This document shows positions 15,273 through 23,932 of a stretch of 64,000 bases of DNA, piece by piece. Location of the stretch: assembly GCA_016125095.1 (NCBI GenBank), contig WGMK01000003.1, positions 62,001 to 126,000 of the forward strand, in the 5' to 3' direction. Every line of letters begins with the position of its first letter. The stretch's first letter is position 1. Under the pieces are notes generated by a model. The model was not told the origin of the DNA. It saw only the letters and a program-made list of their open reading frames with translations, and ran no database searches. Both the position numbers and the translations under genes were made by a program. The DNA is from Candidatus Hydrogenedens sp. (GTDB lineage: Bacteria > Hydrogenedentota > Hydrogenedentia > Hydrogenedentales > JAEUWI01).

Positions 15273-16502
15273 ATGCGCATCTGCCATGTAACCGCCTACT
15301 TTCAGGGCAACATGGGCTATCAGGAAAACTATCTGCCTGCGGCCCAGAAGAAGCTGGGCCACGAGGTGGTGCTGCTCACGTCCGACCGCCTGGCCTATCA
15401 CCCGAAGTACCAGGAGACCATGAAGTGGTCGGACAACGCCCGCATCGTGGGCGAGGGCCACTTCGTGGAGGATGGCTTCGACGTGGTGCGCCTGAAGACC
15501 ACCTGGGAATGGGGCGCGCACTGGTGGGTGTACTGCCCGGATCTCTGGAAGGAAATCGAGGCCTTCGCGCCGGACATCATCCACCTGCACTGCATCAACG
15601 GCATGCTGAGCTACCAGACAATGTGGGGCAACCTGTCGCGCAAGTACACACTCATCGTGGACGACCACAACAACTACTTCAACAAGGTGCCCTACACCTG
15701 GAAGAAGTGGGTGTTCTACCAGGGCCTGAAGCATTTCGTGCTGCCGATCATGATCCGCAGCGTGAGCCGCGTGCTGCCGATGAGCCACGAGGTGCGCGAG
15801 TATTTATACACCGAGCTCGGCGTGCCGCGTTCGATGACGACGCTGAACCACCTGGGCGCGGATCCGGAGGAATTCCATTTCGACGAGACCCTGCGCCGCG
15901 AGGTGCGGGCGAAATACGGCATCGGCGAGGACCGCGTGGTCATCATCAACTCGGGCAAAATCACCGAGGTAAAAGACAACCACATCCTGCTGGAGGCTTT
16001 CGGCAAGGTGGTGCGGCAGAATCCGCGCGCGTACCTGGTGATGGTGGGCAATGCGCCCAAGGAGTACCGGGCGCAGTTGGAGGCCATCATCGCGCGCGAG
16101 GGCATCGCGGACCACATGCAGTGGCTCGACTTTCTTCCGCACGACGAACTGACCGCGCACTATTCGGCGTCGGACATCGGGTGCTGGCCGGGGGACTGGT
16201 CGTGTACGGTAATCGAGGCAGCGGCGTGCAACGTGGCGCTGGTGCAGCCGGACCTGCTGTACACGAAGTATTCCTCGGCGAACGGCAACAGCCTGAATTT
16301 CGCGCGCGGTAGCGCCGACGACCTCGCCGACAAGCTGCTGACGCTGGTGAACGACGACGCACGCCGTGAGGATATGCGGCGCCGCTCGCGCGAGCTGATC
16401 GAGCGCGAACTGAACTGGGACGCGCTGGCGAAGCAGACGGTCGAGATCTACACGCGATGCCTGGAGCGGCAGCCTTTCCCGGCCGAACCTGCGGAAGCCT
16501 AG
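15273..16502 (+). CDS. Glycosyltransferase, GT4/GT-B fold
   Basis: A 409-residue GT-B glycosyltransferase. The N-terminal acceptor domain starts with MRICHVTAYF and includes PDIIHLHCINGM. The C-terminal donor domain includes IINSGKITEVKDNHILLEAF, YLVMVGNAPKEY, MQWLDFLPHDELTAHYSASDIGCWPG and the donor-binding VIEAAACNVALVQPD in place of the common EGxPxxxxE motif. It probably adds a sugar to a lipid-linked surface polysaccharide in the cytoplasm. It sits between the epimerase and the ligase, four bases before the latter. Specificity unknown. Confidence 0.82.
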   Translation: MRICHVTAYFQGNMGYQENYLPAAQKKLGHEVVLLTSDRLAYHPKYQETMKWSDNARIVGEGHFVEDGFDVVRLKTTWEWGAHWWVYCPDLWKEIEAFAPDIIHLHCINGMLSYQTMWGNLSRKYTLIVDDHNNYFNKVPYTWKKWVFYQGLKHFVLPIMIRSVSRVLPMSHEVREYLYTELGVPRSMTTLNHLGADPEEFHFDETLRREVRAKYGIGEDRVVIINSGKITEVKDNHILLEAFGKVVRQNPRAYLVMVGNAPKEYRAQLEAIIAREGIADHMQWLDFLPHDELTAHYSASDIGCWPGDWSCTVIEAAACNVALVQPDLLYTKYSSANGNSLNFARGSADDLADKLLTLVNDDARREDMRRRSRELIERELNWDALAKQTVEIYTRCLERQPFPAEPAEA

Positions 16503-16506
16503 CCGG

Positions 16507-18072
16507 ATGATAAAGGCAGCCGCGACGAGCAAGCCCGGGCCGGCCTTTGCCGGGCTGGTGATTGCGGCTTGCGCCGCGGCAGGGCTGTTCATCACCGTCA
16601 CGGGCGATGCGCTGCCGATGCTCCTGGCGGGCGCCGTAGCGACGTTCTTCGTGTCCATCGTCTGTGTCACCCTATTCGGCATGCAGGGCGCGCTGCTGTT
16701 TCTTCCGCTCGGGGCGGCATTCTTCCTCATGCAGCGCTTCGACGAGGGCCTCGCGATCGACCTCGGCGGTTTCTCGTTTCGAGGCTTCTACACCGTCATA
16801 GGCCTGCTGTTCGCCGTATTCGCCTTGGTATCGATTCCAATTCGTACGGATACCCCCACCAAGCTGATCGACCGGGAGAACCTGAAGGGCGCGTTCTTCA
16901 TCTGTTTCACCGGCTTTCTCGCCGCAGCCCTGCTGGGCTTCGCCTTGAATCAGATGATGGATGGCGAACTACCGGACCGGAAACCCTTGGCGGAATTGGT
17001 GGCGATGTACGCGATCTTCCTGCCCATGCTGTATCTCCCGCTGGCGTTGCGCGCCGACCCGGGCCCCACGCGCACGGAACTGCTGCTGCATGTCTGCGTA
17101 GGCCTGGGCGGATTGTCGGGCCTGATCCTCTCCGCCTTCGGCATTCTTCCGGGGCAGGTGCTGGGCATGCTGGGCTGGAGCGGGGCCATCGGCGGCACGG
17201 CGGACCTGGTGCGGGGCCGGCTGCCGCTGGGCCACCCCAACCATGTGGCGGCCGTGCTGAATATGCTGCTGCCCCCGGCGGTGGTGTATGGGCTGCTGGG
17301 CCGCAACGCGCTGCTGCGGGCGTTCAACCTCGGTTGCGCGGGTCTCATGCTGTGCGGCGTGCTGTTCGCGTTGTCCCGCGGCGCGCTGCTGAACCTGGGC
17401 ATCGCGCTCGCGGCTACCCTGCTGTATGTCGTCTTCGCCCGGGAGAACCGGCGATGGTATACGCTGCCGTTGGTGCTGCTGGCGTCGCTCGCCGTGGCGG
17501 GCGCCGCGTTCTCGCTGTTCGCTTCCTTCGACTTCAGCCGCTACTGGTCCAAACGCTACTACGAAGAGAAATCCGTCGAGCGGCGCATGGACAGCATGCA
17601 GACGGCCGTGAATGTCTTTCTCGATTACCCGGTGCTCGGCGTCACGCCCGACGCGGTGTATCCGCGGGTCGACCTGCGTCCCGGCTGGGAACCGCGGTTC
17701 GCGGACAGCATCAGTCCGGTCATTTATTACAAGGGGCATCCCTCGGCCGAGACGCCGCACAACCTCTACCTGATTGTACCGGCCGAATTCGGGTTGGTTG
17801 GCGCCGTGTGCTTCTTCGGCCTGATCGGGGCGATGGCGTATACGCTGCTGCGCGTGCGCGGCCGGCCGGGGATAGAGATGCACGACCGCCGCATGCTGAC
17901 GGCGTACCTCATCGGGTTGGGCGCTTTCATGCTGTCGGGCATGTTCGAGGCGGTGTTGATGGCCGGCATGCGGCTCAACGTGATCTTCTGGGTGTTCTAC
18001 GGGCTCGTGTTCGTATTCGCGTTCCACGCCGTAAGACGCGTTGACGCGGTCGCTGCCGATGGCCGGGGATAA
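16507..18072 (+). CDS. O-antigen ligase/polymerase family membrane protein
   Basis: A 521-residue multi-pass protein of roughly twelve hydrophobic helices. A large loop near residues 340-420 ends in the Wzy_C/WaaL-type signature: DYPVLGVTPDAVYPR ... PHNLYLIVPAEFGLVGAVCFFGL. GHPNHVAAVLNM and LSRGALLNLGIALAAT are also typical of the WaaL/Wzy family. The protein would polymerise or ligate lipid-linked glycans on the periplasmic face. It overlaps the flippase start by about 14 bases. Confidence 0.82.
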   Translation: MIKAAATSKPGPAFAGLVIAACAAAGLFITVTGDALPMLLAGAVATFFVSIVCVTLFGMQGALLFLPLGAAFFLMQRFDEGLAIDLGGFSFRGFYTVIGLLFAVFALVSIPIRTDTPTKLIDRENLKGAFFICFTGFLAAALLGFALNQMMDGELPDRKPLAELVAMYAIFLPMLYLPLALRADPGPTRTELLLHVCVGLGGLSGLILSAFGILPGQVLGMLGWSGAIGGTADLVRGRLPLGHPNHVAAVLNMLLPPAVVYGLLGRNALLRAFNLGCAGLMLCGVLFALSRGALLNLGIALAATLLYVVFARENRRWYTLPLVLLASLAVAGAAFSLFASFDFSRYWSKRYYEEKSVERRMDSMQTAVNVFLDYPVLGVTPDAVYPRVDLRPGWEPRFADSISPVIYYKGHPSAETPHNLYLIVPAEFGLVGAVCFFGLIGAMAYTLLRVRGRPGIEMHDRRMLTAYLIGLGAFMLSGMFEAVLMAGMRLNVIFWVFYGLVFVFAFHAVRRVDAVAADGRG

Positions 18073-19546
18073 GACGACCGCATCGAGCGTGGGGCGCGAC
18101 GCCCTGCTGTACCTGCCCGGGCGCGCCGTGCCTGCGGTGGTGCAGATTCTCACCATCACCGTGCTGACGGCGTACTTCTCGACGGAGGAGATTGGGCGCT
18201 ACGAACTGAGCGTAAGGTTTCTGCTGTTCTTAGCTACGCTGAGCGCGCTCTGGCTGAACATGGGCGTGCTGCGGCTGTATCCGGCCTATGCACTGCAAGG
18301 GCGCGCGGCAGCCTTCGCACGCGAGACGCGGCGGATCCGTTGGGGCACGGTGGCCCTGGGAGCGCTGGTGGGGCTGGGCGTGTGGCGCTTTGGACCGGAT
18401 TCCATGTTCGGTTCGTATCGCGACCTGCTTCCTGCAGCGGTGTTCGCCTTCGGCGCGTACACCCTGTTCGAGATGGGGCTGTCGTTTCTGCGGGCGCAGC
18501 ACCGGCCGGGCATCTACTCGATCGCCACCACATTGAACGCGGGGCTGCGTTTGCCGCTCGCGATGCTGCTGTTCACCGCATTCGGGTTCGGCATCGGCGG
18601 CATGTTCTGGGCGCTGTCGGGCATGTATATCGTCGCCTACGTCTGCATCGTGCGCCCGAGCATCCATGTGCCGCAGGACAGCGGAAACCCGGACGGCGCG
18701 GATATTTTGAAGGACATGCTTGCCTACGGCGTGCCCATTCTCGGCGTGCAGCTGCTCAACTTCTTCATGAACAACCTCGACCGCTACCTGTTGAAACTGT
18801 GGGAGGGCGACGATGCGGTGGGCCTGTACGCCGTGGCCTCGAACCTCGTGGAGCAGCCGATGACGCTGGTGTTCCAGACCTTCGCGCTGGCGGTGATACC
18901 GAGCGTGTCGCGATGCTGGGAAAGCCAGGGCCGCGCGGACACGGAAGACCTGATCGAGGGGGTGGTGCGTACCTTCTTTCTGCTGTGCGCGCCGCTGCTC
19001 ACGATGCTCGCCGTGCTGGCCCCTTCCATCTTCGCGGTGCTGGCGCACGGGGAATCGTCCGGTGCCTACGTGGCCGCGCCGTGGCTGGCCGCCGCCTCGT
19101 TTGTCTACGGATTCAGCTACTTCGCGAACCTGGGCCTGCACCTGTCGAAGCGCACGGGCATCTTGCTCGTCATCACGGTCGCGGCCGTGGGGGTGAATGC
19201 CGCAGCCAACTACTGGCTGATACCGCAGCATGGATTCATCGGGGCGGGCATCGCGCGCGTAGTTTCCAACGGCGTGCTGGTCGTGTTCTTCCTGATGGCC
19301 GGCGCGCGCTCGTTGCAGTTCCGCCTGCCGTGGCTGGCGATGTTCCGGATCACGGCCGCCTCGGCTGCTGCAGGCGTACTGCTCTTTCTCCTTCAGTCTC
19401 GGCTGCCCGCGAACATCTTCACACTGGCGCTCCTGGGGGGCATCGGTATGGCGGTATTCGGCGGCGCGCTACTGGCGAGCGGCGAAGTGAAATGGAGCGA
19501 CCTGCGCCGGGGGGCGGCCGCGCTCCGCCGACGCACGGGCGGATAA
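18059..19546 (+). CDS. Polysaccharide flippase (Wzx-like, MOP superfamily)
   Basis: A protein of about 495 residues with some fourteen hydrophobic helices. It begins LYLPGRAVPAVVQILTITVLTAYFSTEEIGRYEL, the hallmark start of polysaccharide-biosynthesis/MATE-type flippases, and contains NFFMNNLDRYLLKLWEGDDAVGLYAVASNLVE and AAPWLAAASFVYGFSYF. It would turn lipid-linked oligosaccharides across the inner membrane. An ATG at 18059 and a TTG at 18041 are both possible; both overlap the ligase gene. It fits epimerase-GT4-ligase-flippase as a Wzx/Wzy-style set. Confidence 0.82.
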   Translation: MAGDKTTASSVGRDALLYLPGRAVPAVVQILTITVLTAYFSTEEIGRYELSVRFLLFLATLSALWLNMGVLRLYPAYALQGRAAAFARETRRIRWGTVALGALVGLGVWRFGPDSMFGSYRDLLPAAVFAFGAYTLFEMGLSFLRAQHRPGIYSIATTLNAGLRLPLAMLLFTAFGFGIGGMFWALSGMYIVAYVCIVRPSIHVPQDSGNPDGADILKDMLAYGVPILGVQLLNFFMNNLDRYLLKLWEGDDAVGLYAVASNLVEQPMTLVFQTFALAVIPSVSRCWESQGRADTEDLIEGVVRTFFLLCAPLLTMLAVLAPSIFAVLAHGESSGAYVAAPWLAAASFVYGFSYFANLGLHLSKRTGILLVITVAAVGVNAAANYWLIPQHGFIGAGIARVVSNGVLVVFFLMAGARSLQFRLPWLAMFRITAASAAAGVLLFLLQSRLPANIFTLALLGGIGMAVFGGALLASGEVKWSDLRRGAAALRRRTGG

Positions 19547-19602
19547 GCCGCGCCGGGCCGCGTGTGATACCATCCGGTTTCTACCAGAACGAGGACCGAA
19601 GG

Positions 19603-20823
19603 ATGTTCAACGAGAAGCAGACCAAGCAGTGCGCGGCGTATGTGATGGAGCGGGCGCGCTTCGTAATCGATTCCTACGGCCCCCGCCCGCCGGGCAGCGA
19701 GGCCGAGAAACGCGCCCAGGAACTGGTGAAGCAGGAACTGGAAGCCTGTTGCGACGGCGAAGTGCGGATGGAGCCGTTCCAGGTCGCGCAAAAGGCCTTC
19801 TTCTTCATGCAGTCCGTCGCCGCCATCATCGTTATCATTGCCGTATCCATGTTCCGGCTGCATCCGCTGGCGGCGCTCGGGGTCGATGCCATCGCCCTGG
19901 CAGTGCTCTATTTTCAGCTCTACCGCTACAAGCTGCTGCTGGATCCGTTCTTTCCCAAGAAGACGTCGCACAACGTATACGGCGCGATGAAGCCGCGCGG
20001 CGAAGTGAAGCGGCGGGTGATACTGAACGGCCACCCGGACGCAGCCTACGAATGGCGCTTCAATTATCTCGCGCCACGGCAATTTCCCATCTTCGTGCTG
20101 GCATCGCTGTTGGGCATGTTCGGCATTATCCTGCTGCACCTGATCGGGCTCGGCGTGGTGTTGTTCGTGCAGGGTGAATGGATGATCAAACTGTTCCGCG
20201 GCCTCGAGTTTCTGCAGTTGTTCTTTCTGCCGGGGGCAGCGCTGGGGCTGTTCTTCAACAACCTGAAGGTGGTGGCGCCGGGCGCGAACGACAACCTGAC
20301 CGGCACGTTTCTTTCGACCGGTATCCTGCGCACCATGAAGGACGCGGGCATCGAGCTGGAGCATACGGAGGTGGCCGTGGCCATCACGGGTTCGGAAGAG
20401 GCCGGTCTCCGGGGCGCCAAGGTCTTTGCGCGCGAGCACCGCAACGACTTCCGCGACGTGCCCACCATCGTGATTGTGATAGATACCATGCGCGACATTG
20501 AGCACTTCACGGTGTACAACAAGGATCTGAACGGCACGGTGGAACACGACGCGGCGGTGTGCAAGCTGCTACAGGATTCCGGCCGGGCCTGCGGGCTGAA
20601 CCTGCCGCTCGGCACCGTGTTCCTCGGGTCGTCGGACGGCGCGGCGTTCACGCAGGAGGGCTTCCGCGTAGGCATGCTGGGGGCGATGGACCCGCACCCC
20701 GCCGACTATTACCACACGCGCCGCGACACGGCGGACATCATGGACAAGAACTGTATCGCCAAGACGGCAGCCGTGGTGGGCGAAGCTATCCGGCGCGTCG
20801 ACACGGGCGAGTGGCAGATATAG
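19603..20823 (+). CDS. M28-family zinc peptidase with internal membrane segments
   Basis: A 406-residue M28 aminopeptidase-like enzyme. The zinc set is complete: GHPDA (near 144), GANDNLTG (near 229), GSEEAGLRGA (near 264), VIDTMRD (near 295) and HTRRDT (near 370). Unusually, a hydrophobic pair lies before the first ligand (residues about 65-105) and another, FPIFVLASLLGMFGIILLHL plus FLQLFFLPGAALGLFF (about 160-217), lies between the first and second ligands. The peptidase is thus threaded by membrane helices. The ATG at 19603 follows GAAGG. It is the last gene of the polysaccharide run and converges on the next gene with a ten-base gap. Confidence 0.8.
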   Translation: MFNEKQTKQCAAYVMERARFVIDSYGPRPPGSEAEKRAQELVKQELEACCDGEVRMEPFQVAQKAFFFMQSVAAIIVIIAVSMFRLHPLAALGVDAIALAVLYFQLYRYKLLLDPFFPKKTSHNVYGAMKPRGEVKRRVILNGHPDAAYEWRFNYLAPRQFPIFVLASLLGMFGIILLHLIGLGVVLFVQGEWMIKLFRGLEFLQLFFLPGAALGLFFNNLKVVAPGANDNLTGTFLSTGILRTMKDAGIELEHTEVAVAITGSEEAGLRGAKVFAREHRNDFRDVPTIVIVIDTMRDIEHFTVYNKDLNGTVEHDAAVCKLLQDSGRACGLNLPLGTVFLGSSDGAAFTQEGFRVGMLGAMDPHPADYYHTRRDTADIMDKNCIAKTAAVVGEAIRRVDTGEWQI

Positions 20824-20833
20824 CCCTGCGGGC

Positions 20834-22918
20834 TCAGCCTAATCGCCGGAGGTAATAGTCCTCGATGGCCTCGGCGATGGCCCCGAGGTCCGCGGCAATC
20901 GGCACCGGCTGAATGCCCAGGTCCTGAAGCTGGCCGAGTCCCGCTGCATGGTCGCGACGGAGCAGGCCGAGGTCGTCTTCGGGGCACAGGCGCTCGAGGA
21001 TTTTGCGGTGCGGAATGCTCTCGCCCCGCGAACCCCCGGTTGTAGTCAGCGAACCTCCGTTGTCGAGCCGGGTATACAGCTCTCGGTGCATGAGCCCGTA
21101 TAGATTGAGGAACTGCACGGCGAGTACGATGCCATCGTCCGCGAGGAAGCAGCGCTGGAGCACATCGGGAAAGCGGCTGCCCGCGATATCGCCGGCATAC
21201 TGGAATCCGGCTTCGGCCATTTCCGCATCGCGCCGCTTGAGCAGGTGCCGCGCGCCGCGCGCGTCGCCTGCGAATTCCAGTTGCTCGGAATCCACCCGGT
21301 AATAGGCGGCGGTGGGCGTTTCGAAGACCGGCGGGCCCGCCACGGGCACGGCCGTCTTCTCGCTCATTTCGCGCTCCATCTCCATCGCCTGTTCGAAGGC
21401 CACGCGCTCGTCGATCTCGACGCTCTCGGTGTCGATGAGGCCGCGGAATCTGCGGCGGAACACGGTGAGCGCGATCCACGGACGCAACTCGGGCGAGCAG
21501 GCGATGGCGCTACCTTCGCGCCGGGGCGGGGTGGATTCCAGCTGGGCATAGGCCTCGGCGCGCACCAGAACGGCTTCCGCCTCAGCCTCGCTCTCGCACG
21601 CCAGGGGGCCATCGGACTGGAAGGAACGCGCGAGAGTGAGCGCGGATTCCAGCTGGGCCTTGGAGAATGCGGGCGCGACGTAGCGCAAGCGCCAAGCGCC
21701 GCCAGCGAGCTCGCCCCGGAAGATCATGCGGCCGCATTCGTAGGCCTCGCTTCCAGTGAGCAATTCGAGCTCTGTGCCCTCGGGCAACTCGGCGAGGTCG
21801 CGGGCGAGTTCGCCACGCTCGCGGGAGGAGTGGAACAATTCGCCCGGAAACAGGGGACGCTCGCCGCCATAGGCCCCGGGTAAGAACGTCTCGGGCGGGT
21901 CGTGTTCGTCGAGATCGGCATCGCCCGGAAGCACATACTTCAGGGCACCGCCGACCGAAGGGTCGGCGAACCACGCCACCCGCGCAACCAGCGCGATTTG
22001 GTCGAATGGAATCGATACGGGAGCGCCCGCGAGGGCTACCGGCGACTGGCGCGAGGTGAGCGAGACAAGATAAGCAATGTCCTCGAGCTGTTCCTCGATC
22101 TCCATTTCGTCGTCTTCTTCGTCGTAGTCGTACGCGCTGTCTTCCAGCCACGCATCGAAACCGGCCTCGATGCCGAGGGCCATAAGCAGGCGCGGCAGAT
22201 TGCCCAGTTCCGTATCGAGTTCGCCATCGCTGACCGATTCGCCCGTGACGATATCGAGGACGGCCTCCGGCTCGTGACCGATATCGAATGCTTCCAGCGC
22301 GTCGCACAGCTCATCGCCTTGCCACGAAAGAAAATCTGCGGTGGCGTCGTCGGTGTCGAGTTCTCGCAACTCTTGCAGCACATCGTCGGGCATGGGGCAC
22401 CCAAAGGCGGTGAGCTCCTGCTGCATTGCATCGGCGAAGTGCGGTTGCCCTTCGCCCGAAGCGAGGGGCGCTGCAAAGAAGCCGCCCTCGGGCATGGCCA
22501 TGCCACCCTCGTACGGAGCGGACGGCGGGACTTCGACCCCCAGCGCGGGCAGCGGCAACGGCACGCCGTCGGCCCAGCCGGGATACGCATCCGCGTCGAG
22601 GTCCTCCTCCTGTCCGCCCTCGTAGCGCAGCAATTCGATGAGCAGAAATTCATGGAGCATGGAGAACAGGCCGCCATCGGGATAGCGCAAGCGCAGCAGC
22701 CAGCGCCCGCCCTCGAGTACCGAGGCCGCCAGCGCGGGCGCGCCGCATTGTTCGGCAACGCCGAGCAGCTCTTCCTGCGTGGTGGTCCACACGGGCATGG
22801 CGAACCAGAGCCAGCCGTGCTCTTCGTAGAGATCGAGCTGGGCGGCCTTGGGAAACACACGCACGAGTTGGGCGCGCGGGGTGTTTCTGAGGGCGAGCAC
22901 GTGCACACGCTGCGGCAT
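20834..22918 (-). CDS. Hypothetical acidic 694-residue protein
   Basis: I do not recognise this family. The protein has no signal peptide and no clear membrane helix. It is strongly acidic, with an Asp/Glu run near residues 265-285 (YDYDEEDDEMEIEEQLED) and Ala/Glu-rich helices near 445-465. The start MPQRVHVLALRNTPRAQ has a strand-helix character; the C-terminal third (AYYRVDSEQLEF...AEAGFQYAGDIAGSRFP...FLADDGIVLAVQFLNLYGL) looks like a compact alpha/beta domain that may recur. It starts two bases after the stop of the signal-peptide peptidase-MA gene, so the two are co-transcribed, suggesting a joint function. Base composition matches the neighbours. Confidence 0.6.
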   Translation of the reverse strand: MPQRVHVLALRNTPRAQLVRVFPKAAQLDLYEEHGWLWFAMPVWTTTQEELLGVAEQCGAPALAASVLEGGRWLLRLRYPDGGLFSMLHEFLLIELLRYEGGQEEDLDADAYPGWADGVPLPLPALGVEVPPSAPYEGGMAMPEGGFFAAPLASGEGQPHFADAMQQELTAFGCPMPDDVLQELRELDTDDATADFLSWQGDELCDALEAFDIGHEPEAVLDIVTGESVSDGELDTELGNLPRLLMALGIEAGFDAWLEDSAYDYDEEDDEMEIEEQLEDIAYLVSLTSRQSPVALAGAPVSIPFDQIALVARVAWFADPSVGGALKYVLPGDADLDEHDPPETFLPGAYGGERPLFPGELFHSSRERGELARDLAELPEGTELELLTGSEAYECGRMIFRGELAGGAWRLRYVAPAFSKAQLESALTLARSFQSDGPLACESEAEAEAVLVRAEAYAQLESTPPRREGSAIACSPELRPWIALTVFRRRFRGLIDTESVEIDERVAFEQAMEMEREMSEKTAVPVAGPPVFETPTAAYYRVDSEQLEFAGDARGARHLLKRRDAEMAEAGFQYAGDIAGSRFPDVLQRCFLADDGIVLAVQFLNLYGLMHRELYTRLDNGGSLTTTGGSRGESIPHRKILERLCPEDDLGLLRRDHAAGLGQLQDLGIQPVPIAADLGAIAEAIEDYYLRRLG

Positions 22919-22920
22919 CG

Positions 22921-23895
22921 TCAGGATCCTCCGGGGCGATCTTCGTCCTCATCGACCCCGTCTTTCCAAGCGTCGGGGTCCTCCACCACCTCGTCCCACG
23001 ATACCACAACCGGACCGAACAACTGTTCCTCGCGCTCCTCGCGTTCCCAGCGGCGGAAGATGGCGCGATCGAGGCCCTTGCGGCGTATCCACGCGGCGAC
23101 GACGAGAAAGCCGCCGAGCCCCAGCAGCGAGCTGGGCGTGAGCGCGCCGAGCCAGGCGAGCGTCCAGAGGGATTTCATGTAGCCCTGCCAGAACTGCGTG
23201 GGCTCGATCTGCCCGTACTGGCGCAGCGCATCGGGAAACGTGAGTTCGCGCATACCCGCGATGACCGCCCAGAATTTCTCGTCGCCGATGGTATCGCGCA
23301 GGTAGCGCGTCATGGAGAGGGACTGCGCGTAGGCATCGCCGAATTCCATGCCGCTGTCCGGCGCCTGCAGGGACCGGTCGAGCAGGGCATAGGGAATGAC
23401 ACGGCTTTCGACGAACATGCGGGCGAGCGTGAAGCTGCTCTCCCACTGGTACTCGTTCGCCATCATCATGCAGATACCCTCGTTGAGCCAGCGGGGCATG
23501 ACGTCGGTATTGGAGTTGCGGAAGAGCAGCACGTGCATGAGCTCGTGGCGCACGGTGCCGCGGTAGTCGGTTCCGGGCAGGGTGACATAGGGCGCCTTGA
23601 CGACAATCTGGCCCTTCCAGGGGCGGGCGATACCGGTGACATTGGGCCGGCCCATGGGGCCGGCGTAGTGCTGAAATGCCTCCTCGCTTTCCGCGATGAG
23701 CGTGTGGATGGGCTCTTCCCCCGCGGGCAGCCACAGGTGCCACTCGTCCTGCGCTTCCAGCAAAATCTGGAGCGTGTTTTCGGCGAGCGCCTGGTCGGCG
23801 TCGTTGCGCGCTTCCACCGTGAACGGCGCCGCCACGACCTGCACGGCCGAGGCGATACAAAGCAGCAGGCTGGCTGCGATTGAAGTCATAGACAC
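22921..23895 (-). CDS. Exported peptidase-MA-like (gluzincin) protein with C-terminal membrane anchor
   Basis: A 324-residue protein. It has an N-terminal signal peptide (residues about 1-22), a central gluzincin motif RHELMHVLLF followed by PRWLNEGICMMMANEY (HExxH plus downstream Glu) as in peptidase MA-like proteins, then a hydrophobic helix near 260-280 and an acidic cytoplasmic tail ending DEDEDRPGGS. The catalytic domain would face the periplasm. It is the first gene of a two-gene operon with the 694-residue hypothetical protein. A second ATG six bases downstream is an alternative start. Substrate unknown. Confidence 0.72.
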   Translation of the reverse strand: MSMTSIAASLLLCIASAVQVVAAPFTVEARNDADQALAENTLQILLEAQDEWHLWLPAGEEPIHTLIAESEEAFQHYAGPMGRPNVTGIARPWKGQIVVKAPYVTLPGTDYRGTVRHELMHVLLFRNSNTDVMPRWLNEGICMMMANEYQWESSFTLARMFVESRVIPYALLDRSLQAPDSGMEFGDAYAQSLSMTRYLRDTIGDEKFWAVIAGMRELTFPDALRQYGQIEPTQFWQGYMKSLWTLAWLGALTPSSLLGLGGFLVVAAWIRRKGLDRAIFRRWEREEREEQLFGPVVVSWDEVVEDPDAWKDGVDEDEDRPGGS

Positions 23896-23932
23896 TCCAC
23901 GGTATGGGAACCCTTCGAGGTAGTACCCCCCA

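Noticed and set aside
18340..19602. N-terminal 420 codons of the frame that continues into the M28 peptidase
   Set aside because: The segment overlaps the flippase in another frame and is Arg/Gly/Ala-rich noise. The peptidase family region begins at the ATG at 19603 behind a ribosome site.
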